Source: Anaerolineaceae bacterium UBA2274 (GTDB lineage: Bacteria > Chloroflexota > Anaerolineae > Anaerolineales > Anaerolineaceae). From it: DNA of 7,344 bases. The translations under genes were made by a program, and so were the position numbers. This document shows positions 6,717-7,344 of the stretch, piece after piece (the stretch's first letter is position 1; the number at the start of each line of letters is the position of its first letter). The notes under the pieces are model-generated. The model searched no databases and was not told the DNA's origin. It saw nothing but the letters and a program-made list of their open reading frames with translations. The stretch spans positions 1-7,344 of the forward strand of contig DDWY01000072.1 of NCBI GenBank assembly GCA_002347705.1, in the 5' to 3' direction.

Positions 6717-6914
6717 CTAGATCTTTTTCAGGACGGGCAGACCGGAAGCCAGTTCAACGACGGTTTTGCCGGCGGGAACTTTTTCAACTTCCTGACCCTT
6801 GCGGACATCGGTCGAAAAATAATAGAGCTCGGTTTCTTTCCCGGAGGCACGTTGCACTTTCTTAACGTGCAGGAAATATTCTTTACCTTTTGAATTTTTG
6901 AAGCTGAATGCCAT
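6717..6914 (-). CDS. Small conserved protein of unknown function (65 residues)
   Basis: The product is a 65-residue, Lys-rich, soluble protein without signal peptide, cysteines or membrane segment. It begins MAFSFKNSKGKEYFLHVKKV and ends GLPVLKKI (58-65). The alternating polar/hydrophobic pattern (YFLHVKKV at 13-20, ELYYFSTDVRKG at 29-40, TVVELASGLPVLKK at 51-64) suggests a small beta-sheet fold. From memory it resembles a family of ~60-residue hypothetical proteins with a YYFA..V..G core and a GLP.LKK tail, found in Chloroflexota and other phyla; no function is known to me. The start at 6914 is chosen over the ATG at 6941 because AAAGGAG (6923-6929) lies eight bases before it. It has its own promoter and terminator, so it is a single-gene transcription unit, and the dyad on its promoter suggests regulation. 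Confidence 0.85.
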   Translation of the reverse strand: MAFSFKNSKGKEYFLHVKKVQRASGKETELYYFSTDVRKGQEVEKVPAGKTVVELASGLPVLKKI

Positions 6915-6922
6915 TTGTACTA

Positions 6923-6929
6923 CTCCTTT
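6923..6929 (-). promoter_or_regulatory. Ribosome binding site that decides the small-protein start
   Basis: AAAGGAG on the minus strand sits eight bases before the ATG at 6914. The upstream in-frame ATG at 6941 has no such site and would swallow this one, so it is rejected. Confidence 0.85.
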
Positions 6930-6954
6930 ATTGTGTAACAAAATTAACGACTAA

Positions 6955-6979
6955 CGAGGGAAGTGTACACTCTGCCTCG
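6955..6979. promoter_or_regulatory. 25-bp dyad over the -10 element, candidate operator
   Basis: CGAGG (6955-6959) and CCTCG (6975-6979) flank a perfect 10-bp palindrome, AGTGTACACT (6962-6971), all sharing nearly one centre. The palindrome contains the whole -10 hexamer, and the left arm reaches the predicted transcription start. A dimeric repressor bound here would block the promoter. It has no T tract and lies upstream of the transcript body, so it is not a terminator. The regulator is unknown and is not encoded next to it in the window. Confidence 0.45.
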
Positions 6980-6990
6980 TGGTTTGTCAA
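6962..6990 (-). promoter_or_regulatory. Sigma-70-type promoter of the small-protein gene
   Basis: On the minus strand a perfect TTGACA -35 (6985-6990) is followed after exactly 17 bases by TACACT (6962-6967), which matches four of six consensus -10 positions. Transcription should begin near 6955, giving a leader of about 40 bases with the ribosome binding site at 6923-6929. It is the best promoter match in the window. Confidence 0.75.
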
Positions 6991-7047
6991 TTTTAGCTGA
7001 GACGGAGGTTGTGCCACCAAATTCAGCAGATTGACCAATGCGGAAAA

Positions 7048-7088
7048 TTCTGTTTTTTCGTAGGCCGGAAATCCTGTTCTTTCGTAGG
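7048..7088. repeat. Direct repeat of a 17-base segment; partial copy of the right-hand repeat family
   Basis: The segment TTCTGTTTTTTCGTAGG (7048-7064) recurs as TCCTGTTCTTTCGTAGG 24 bases later (7072-7088) and as TCCTGTCTTTTCGTAGG at 7208-7224. The last two lead into the full palindromic repeats; the first runs into CCGGA and then stops, so it looks like a truncated copy left beside an intact one. Confidence 0.65.
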
Positions 7089-7169
7089 CCGGATTGTGTA
7101 CTTCAATCCGGCTGTTTTTCGTTTGAACTATTGCCGGGTTCAAAGGCGGAACCCGACCTACGGTTACTT
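7072..7169. repeat. Palindromic repeat family 2, copy A (three-way-junction fold)
   Basis: The outer ends CGTAGG (7083-7088) and CCTACG (7157-7162) are inverted repeats. Inside are two hairpins: GCCGGATTG (7088-7096) with CAATCCGGC (7104-7112) around a 7-base loop, and CGGGTTC (7135-7141) with GAACCCG (7149-7155) around another 7-base loop. The copy shares its left flank (TCCTGTTCTTTCGTAGG) and right flank (CCTACGGTTACTT) with copy B, which defines the element borders. No open reading frame in it looks real. It is probably a non-autonomous mobile palindrome of REP/MITE type. Confidence 0.75.
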
Positions 7170-7207
7170 CACTTAATTTAATATGCCAATTTTGACGACG
7201 CTGGAGA

Positions 7208-7333
7208 TCCTGTCTTTTCGTAGGGCGGATTGCTTATCACCTGCCCCTGAGCGTAGCGAATGGGGTTCAATCCGGCTTTTGTGTATTTGAATTATTGCCG
7301 GGTTCAAAGGCGGAACCCAGCCTACGGTTACTT
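7208..7333. repeat. Palindromic repeat family 2, copy B, with an internal insertion
   Basis: It has the same plan as copy A: outer CGTAGG (7219-7224) and CCTACG (7321-7326), first hairpin arms CGGATTG (7226-7232) and CAATCCG (7268-7274), second hairpin arms GGGTTC (7300-7305) and GAACCC (7313-7318). The loop of the first hairpin is 35 bases instead of 7 and holds CCCC...GGGG arms (7244-7247, 7262-7265) around a CCTGAGCGTAGCGAA core (7246-7260), which resembles the core of the left-hand array. The stretch 6991-7047 upstream shows nothing I can identify. Confidence 0.75.
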
Positions 7334-7344
7334 TCCATGATTCA

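Noticed and set aside
6915..6941. Longer start for the small protein at 6941
   Set aside because: The ribosome binding site at 6923-6929 clearly serves the ATG at 6914.
6928..7143. Minus-strand reading frame of 71 codons
   Set aside because: It is built from the right-hand repeat, crosses the promoter and dyad of the small gene, and has a repeated-sequence translation typical of non-coding DNA.

Overview
The window looks like chromosomal DNA of a Chloroflexota bacterium, probably from the Anaerolineae lineage. That placement is inference, resting on a threonine/proline linker of the TPTPLPT type in a LysM lipoprotein, a single-chain pyruvate:ferredoxin oxidoreductase whose N-terminus resembles cyanobacterial and Chloroflexota NifJ, and dense short palindromic repeats between genes. 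All five protein genes I accept lie on the minus strand, so transcription runs from the right end to the left.

Layout from left to right. Positions 1-325 hold four imperfect copies of a ~73-bp palindromic repeat. A strong intrinsic terminator at 333-368 ends the pyruvate:ferredoxin oxidoreductase gene (nifJ type, 392-4240), which fills over half the window. A 278-bp leader region follows. Next is an A+T-richer gene of unknown function (4519-5211), with a 14-bp dyad just upstream of it. A Nudix hydrolase of ADP-ribose pyrophosphatase type is at 5342-5884. An intrinsic terminator at 5902-5925 separates it from a LysM lipoprotein gene (5947-6597). Another terminator at 6665-6694 ends a 65-codon small-protein gene (6717-6914), which has the clearest promoter in the window (TTGACA, 17 bp, TACACT) with a 25-bp dyad over its -10 element. 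The right end, 7041-7333, contains two copies of a second palindromic repeat family, each able to fold as a three-way junction, plus a partial copy.

The genes do not form an obvious operon. Terminators and separate ribosome binding sites argue for mostly single-gene transcripts: a central enzyme of anaerobic carbon metabolism, a housekeeping nucleotide-sugar hydrolase, a cell-envelope lipoprotein and two proteins of unknown role. I found no defence, phage, CRISPR or biosynthetic system. The most unusual features are the disordered-looking C-terminal tail of the oxidoreductase, the operator-like dyad on the small-gene promoter, and the two repeat families, which share a 15-base core (CCTGARCGYAGYGAA) and appear to be nested in one copy.
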